DNA from: Annona cherimola
Taxonomy: Eukaryota > Streptophyta > Magnoliopsida > Magnoliales > Annonaceae
DNA length: 64,000 bases
NCBI GenBank assembly: GCA_030490835.1
Contig: CM059973.1
Span: 51,030,008-51,094,007, forward strand
Direction of reading: 5' to 3'
Positions 58,570 through 64,000 of the stretch are shown here, piece by piece (the first letter of the stretch is position 1; the number at the start of each line of letters is the position of its first letter). The notes below the pieces were generated by a model, which had not been told where the DNA came from, made no database searches, and was given only the letters and a program-made list of their open reading frames with translations. A program made the translations under genes and the position numbers.

Positions 58570-61500
58570 TGTCAAACCCGGACCCAAGTAAGGTATATTT
58601 ATATGCAATTGGCATATAAATATGAATCAAGTATAATTTAGTGGAACTATGAAAGATTTCCAATTGCAATATTGACGATTTATTGATATTAGGGCAAGTG
58701 ATTATGAATGATCAATGTAAGCCGATATGGGTCAATGTGATTAAAGAAGCTTAACGATGATTAAGAAATGTTGATATATTGAGAATAATTACCTCATATA
58801 TTAAGATTTAATTTATGGAGATTATGTTGGTAATTATGGAGTTAAGGTAGAAAATACTAGAAAATGCGTAACTTGACGCCGGGAAGGCGGATTAAGATGA
58901 AAATTGACAGGAAAACACATAATTTTGTGCTTAATCATATGGAAATAATGGATTATGAAAATATTGATGAAATTAGGGTGAAAATTGATCATCACCGTCC
59001 AAAAATTTAAATGATCATAACTTGAGCTATAAAAGTCGGATTGAGACGAAATTTGAAACGAACGGTTAAAATTATGAGATCTATGAAATGAGAGGCTTGG
59101 ATTAAGAAAATTATCATGGGATATAGGTTGCACAAAAATGGGTATATAATTATTGATTTTTGTGCACAAAAAATGTAAGCTTGTGTTTATGTTAAAGTAA
59201 GGTAATTAACTATATGATTAATGACATAAATGAGGTGTCAAAAGGAGGTAATTACACATGGATTTTATGAATTACTTTAATTGACAAAATCCATGATAAA
59301 ATAAGTGATTAATGACATGATTTAGTGGCTAATGGATTAGCTCAAAAGAGCTTGATATAAGTCGCATGAAATGGACGTCCAAATGGGTTGTTTACATGGA
59401 ATTTTTATTTTTAAAAATTATAAAATATGTGATTAAGTGAGCTAAATGGAAAGGGTAGTAACTGGTCTTGATTTTGGACAGATTCGGTGGCACAAAATGA
59501 CAAGAATTCAATGCATAGTTGACGTTGAAATAATGGACAGCAATATGGGAGCAATGGAAAGCTCACGTCCTAGTTGCTTTTTGTGATTTTTATTAATTTT
59601 TTTTAATAGATAAATTGACCCCTAAATTAGCTCCTAGGTAGGGTGATTAATTATACATTAAATTAAAGCTCTAATTTTGTGGAAAAATTGCAAAAAGGGG
59701 CAGCTGATGTGGACCTGATTGCATGGACACAAAATGGACAGCAAGAGATGTGGATGATCATACTGCATTATCTGATTTTTTATGATTTTTTAATAGCTAA
59801 ATTGACCCCTAATTAAGCTATTTATCTAGTTTGATTAAATACCCATTAATTAAAGTGAAAATTAGGTGGAAAAATCGTTCAAAAGCTGCTGCAAGTGGAC
59901 CCCACCCGAGTGGACAGCTACATGAAGGAAGAGAGGTGCACGTTCAAAGGCTACTGTATTTGATTTATTTTATTTTTTTAAATAAGAAAAGTGGACCCCT
60001 AAGTAGCCTATTATCTAGGGTGGGTAAATATCCATTAATTAAAGTCAAATTTTTGTGGAAAAAAATGGTAAAGTTGCTGCAAAGTGGACGTCCAAACAAG
60101 GGGCAGATTTGTGTCCATTAATGAATGGATTTTTTATGATTTTTTATAAGAAAATTACTTAATTTAAATGGCTCAAATTTTTCCATTTCAGAAATAGGAG
60201 ATAAGAATGTCTTAATCATGCTTTAAATAAAGTGGAAAGTGGGGCCCACAAGCTGGAAAATCTAGCCTTTGCTCCAAGTGCACGTCCATATTGATTTAGG
60301 GTGAGGAGAGAGAAAATGCTAAGGAGCAAACCCATTTTCCTGCAGCCCTTCACGTCTCCATTTTCCAGTAGATTGTGGAGGAGAAAAAAAAAAAAGGAAA
60401 AGAGACGGAAAAATGGGGAGAAAGAAGGGGAACCAAGCTAGGAAAAATGGAGTCCAAGTTGATTAAATTCCAAGTAAGCATACCTTTTGATTATGGGTTT
60501 AAATTGATAACTGAAATTTTCTTAAATCCTATGTGATGTTTCTGTTTTGATGTTTAATCATTATTATATGATGATTCATGATTATATGAATTATATAAGT
60601 TGATTTATGAAGTTTAATTTGGGGATTAATCAACCCATATCATCTAATCTACACTTATGTGTAGTAAATCTGAACCAGGAAAGAAAAATATGAAAGAAAC
60701 AGTAAATGAATGAATTTTAACATAAACCTTTGTGGAAAGACTCATCATGGGGTTATTAAGGAACTACCAAATTTTCAGCTCAAAACGATAAGAATGTTAG
60801 AAATTAAAAATCCGAGGAAATCAACCTTAATAGTGTTGAACGGGTGTCAGGATCAGCTGCACCAAATGATTGTTAATAATTTTTATACAAGGAATTTTGG
60901 GCTAAAAAGTTTAAAGGATATAAAATAAATATTTAGGATCACATTAAAAAATAAAAATTAATTTTTGAAGGGTATAAATATAACTAATAATTTACGTGAT
61001 TCAGGCTGTCTGAAAAGGGATGCTGCTGTCCAGCAGAGTGAAAATACCAAAATAAATATAAATACTAAATATTTTATGTTGGAAATATTTATTTTGGTTA
61101 ATTCATGTAGCTATTAAATTATTTTATAAATTTCAGATCAAAAATACTTTATTTGATAATAATTCAAGATTTTGAGAATTCAGTGTGCCTGAATTCAGCA
61201 TTATGGACAGCTTAAGGAATAAATCAAGATAAATATTAAATTCCAGATTTTTGTGATGGAATTTAAATTATAATGGGATATAAATAAGTATCATAAATTA
61301 TTATGAGGATTTAACCTATTAAAGGTGGGTTTTAGAAAGGATGGAACTTAGGGTTACGTATAAGACCCGATTTCCATGTTTTGATGTTGAAAATGATAAA
61401 TGGATTATGTGAAGTGTTAAAATGCAAAAAGGTATGGAATTATGGTAAAAATATATGACTAAGTTGCGGAATGGTTGAGTAATGTTAATCTTAAATTTTA

Positions 61501-62924
61501 AGATTAATATATGAGGTTTAACACGTCGAATGTATGTTTAAAACGAACGTTGACTTATGAAACATGAAAAATGAATGAAAAATAATAAATGAGAGGTATG
61601 AGACCTCGTGTAATGATGTATGAATCTTTTTTAGGTGTATGAAGGAATACCCTACACATGGGGTACGGAGTGATATGCATCAAATGACGAAAGGCATGAT
61701 TATATGCTATGCATATGAAAACCCACTTGAAATTCAAGCAGTTAATGCATGAAATGAATTATGAGTTGGAAAATTAGGATTATGCAAGCGAATGAAAGTG
61801 TTATGAATACTATGTCAATTGTATGTATAGGCAAAAGCAAAGAGAGAGCTAACTTGGGAAGCTAAGGGTGAACAGGTAAGCAAGCGAACTTTTCAAATTA
61901 CTGATATTTCCTTATATGATGCAATGATGATATGCCGATGTTTTTATAAATGTTTTACAAGTGGGCAAGCACAAGTTTTGGAAAATGATGGCTTTTATGA
62001 AAAGCTTTAAAGTCTGCTTCATAGGAAGTAAGCAACACTGTTTAAGATAAATAATTTATCTCGAGTGTTGCCAATGTTAGGAATGCTTTATGTTAATGGA
62101 TTTGAGAAATTGCTTATGAGTAATCAAGTTCTCCATGAATATAATTTTAAAGGATTTTATGTTTTATGTGAATGTTTTTAAGGAATTTTCTTTTAAGTAA
62201 GCAAGTTTTTATGATGTTGTTTCAAAAGTATTTTATAAGAAAAAGGGAATTTTGCCCTTTTTCACAAAACAACAAATGTCAATAACTTTTGAATTTCTCT
62301 TATGATGTTTTATAATAAATGATTAAGATTATAAAAGAGAAAGAGTAATTTTCTATGTCAAGATATTTAATTATAAATGATATTTTAGACATAGTCCGTA
62401 TGTTTTGAAATGATATTCGAAAAGTTTTGATTTCGTTTAGAAAGGAAATCTATGATGAAAATGTTTTTAAAAATATTTATACAAATATTGTTGAACGAGA
62501 TTTTAGGATGACCAACCTAATAAGTGATTTCATAAAATGATTTAATTTCAGGTTGCTAAATGGTATGCAAAAGACTATGCAATTCCCCTTTATGTAAACA
62601 ATAATATAATAGATATGTTGACAATAATATAATTTTTAGGCTTTGGAGAAGGGGATGGTATAATTGCATAACTTTTGTAAGCAAAAGGCCCTGAAATGAA
62701 AACCAAAAAAATATTAGAGAAATATATGATTTATTTTTGGAAATCTAAAAGTTTTGAATTTTTTTATTATAAGGGTTTTTAAGATGTATTATTTCTCAAA
62801 CATTTTAAATGTTTATCAAAATATTTTACTCAAAATGATTCTAAAAGAATTTAAGGAAGGTCATCCTAAAATTGGATTTCAAATGACAACTTATTTAAAG
62901 TGGGTGCGCTCGCTCTACAAGTTG

Positions 62925-63077
62925 ACACGGACTGCGGTCTATGATGTGTTTTCAAAAATATAGACTTCGATCTATAATATTTTTTGAGTATGGATGCAGA
63001 CTGCGGTCTGTGATGCCAGTTTAAAATGACACGGTCTGCGGTCTGTGGTTCTTTAAACCAAACGGACTGCGGTCCGT
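62925..63077 (+). repeat. GGACTGCGGTC quasi-palindrome array, F4 3' LTR
   Basis: Five units; the last (63063-63077) reads CGGACTGCGGTCCGT, nearly perfectly symmetric. Confidence 0.85.
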
Positions 63078-63582
63078 ATGGATAATGTACGGTGCACCAG
63101 TACAAGGAATAGGCCGGTTCTAGAGCACGGTCGGGATGGCTGGGGCCCACTCTGTATATAGCCAAGTCGCTAAGGGATGGTAGGAGGTTAGCAGCGCCCT
63201 CCCTGGGATGGGAGCAGGATAAAAAAAAATAGCCACTTGGTTAGTGTGCTGTTAAGGATTCTCTTCCAAAAGGTAGAGTGATCACTTGCTAAGTGTCACT
63301 ACTGGATGGAGAGACATGCATTTGCTTATGTTTTGCTTTTGAAAAGCCCAAAGATTGGGACATGAAACCATATTTTTATAAAAGTTATCCTAAAGGGATT
63401 TTTATGACATGGTTATCCTAAAAATAGGGTGTTTTACACAAAAGTGTAAATAATAAGGATGAAAGGAAACGTTTTTATGCAAATGCATTTATGAAAATGG
63501 TTTATGTATTTTAATTACCTTGTTTGCTATAAACAAGCCCCAAGATGGGGATTATGAAAAAGATTTATGTCAAACTTAGTTC

Positions 63583-63899
63583 TGGACATGAGAATGTCCA
63601 TTTCAAAAAGGCTTAAATGGAAAAGTGTTTAGGACATATGAATGTCCATTGCCAAAGAAAGATATGTCAAAAATATTTTGAGACATCAAATGTCTCTTGG
63701 CTAAAGGAATTTAAGATGAAAAATCTTTTTGGACATAGAAATGTCTTTTGCCGAGAAAGGCTTATGGGTATGACGTTTTTAGGACATGATAATGTCCTTC
63801 TCTAGAAAGGAGTTATGAGAAAAAATGTTTTGGATGTAAAACGTCCACTAATGAAAGATGATTTAATGTAAATGTCTTTGAACATTAGAAATGTTCATA
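63583..63899 (+). repeat. GGACAT..ATGTCC palindrome array, F4 3' LTR (cut by window end)
   Basis: Seven units in the same order as the 5' LTR. Confidence 0.85.
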
Positions 63900-64000
63900 T
63901 AAGACTAAAGAAAATTAATTAAAGAGGATAAAACGTATAAGTTTTGCCTTAACAAGCTCACACGTGGCTTGTAAATGATTTTAAGAATAATGTATATGAA

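Larger units (their letters stand above)
49897..64000 (+). mobile_element. LARD-like Ty3/gypsy element F4 with ~6-kb LTRs (right end beyond window)
   Basis: Structure: 5' LTR 49897-55969, interior 55970-58569, 3' LTR from 58570. A Met-tRNA-type primer site follows the 5' LTR. A polypurine tract precedes the 3' LTR, just after a fragment (TTTCGGGACGAAACCTG) typical of the end of chromovirus pol. The interior keeps only a ruined gag. LTRs more than twice as long as the interior match the LARD class (large, non-autonomous). By eye the first ~230 bp of the two LTRs differ by about 5%. It inserted into F3; the left flank AAGTC should recur as TSD outside the window. Confidence 0.92.
58570..64000 (+). 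repeat. 3' LTR of F4 (first 5431 bp; runs off the window)
   Basis: Collinear with 49897-55969. Contains donor-like GTAAGC (60474), exon-like block 2 (61831-61875), the GGACTGCGGTC array (62925-63077) and the GGACAT array (63583-63899 and on). Its first bases are TGTC rather than TGTG. Confidence 0.93.

Overview
The window is nuclear DNA from a plant with a large, repeat-rich genome. I found no intact host gene, tRNA, rRNA or CRISPR array. Almost everything is LTR retrotransposons nested inside one another, and most boundaries can be set to the base because target-site duplications (TSDs) or terminal TG..CA ends survive. The species cannot be read from the sequence.

Layout. (1) 1-6470: a Sirevirus-type Ty1/copia element on + (window begins inside its 5' LTR). 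It keeps the end of reverse transcriptase plus RNase H, and an env-like third ORF with one internal stop. (2) 6471-22956: overlapping and nested copies of one family of giant LTRs (2.5-6.1 kb). R1, R2 and R3 lie on the - strand and F1 on the + strand; F1 (TSD TTTTG) and R3 (TSD TTAAA) are clean solo LTRs. (3) 22957-33265: a hAT-like fragment that has lost its right end. It is split by a young non-autonomous Athila/Tat-type element on the - strand (24050-32977, TSD GGCGC). Both LTRs of that element carry an antisense F-box gene fragment and an extra copy of the tRNA-Asp primer site, and its 5' LTR is interrupted by a 918-bp hAT-type element with an 8-bp TSD. (4) 33266-44334: giant LTR copy R4 (-), broken by solo LTRs F2 (+, TSD CATTT) and R5 (-). 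(5) 44335-46805: the only stretch not assignable to a repeat family, with no gene I could identify. (6) 46806-64000: giant LTR F3 (+), interrupted by F4, a LARD-like Ty3/gypsy element with ~6-kb LTRs, a Met-tRNA primer site, a ruined gag and a 2.6-kb interior; its 3' LTR runs off the window.

The giant LTR family covers about two thirds of the window. Its copies share an internal architecture I do not recognise from described families: a promoter/leader block ending in a splice-donor-like GTAAGT, two 34-48-nt purine-rich blocks each bounded by splice-site-like sequences, and, between those two blocks, two arrays of short palindromes (GGAC..GTCC type).

Relative order of events: R1, R2 and R4 were in place first; F1, R3, F2, R5 and F4 then inserted into older copies of the same family. 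The Athila-type element is recent (about 10 substitutions by eye between its LTRs), and the 918-bp hAT element is younger still.
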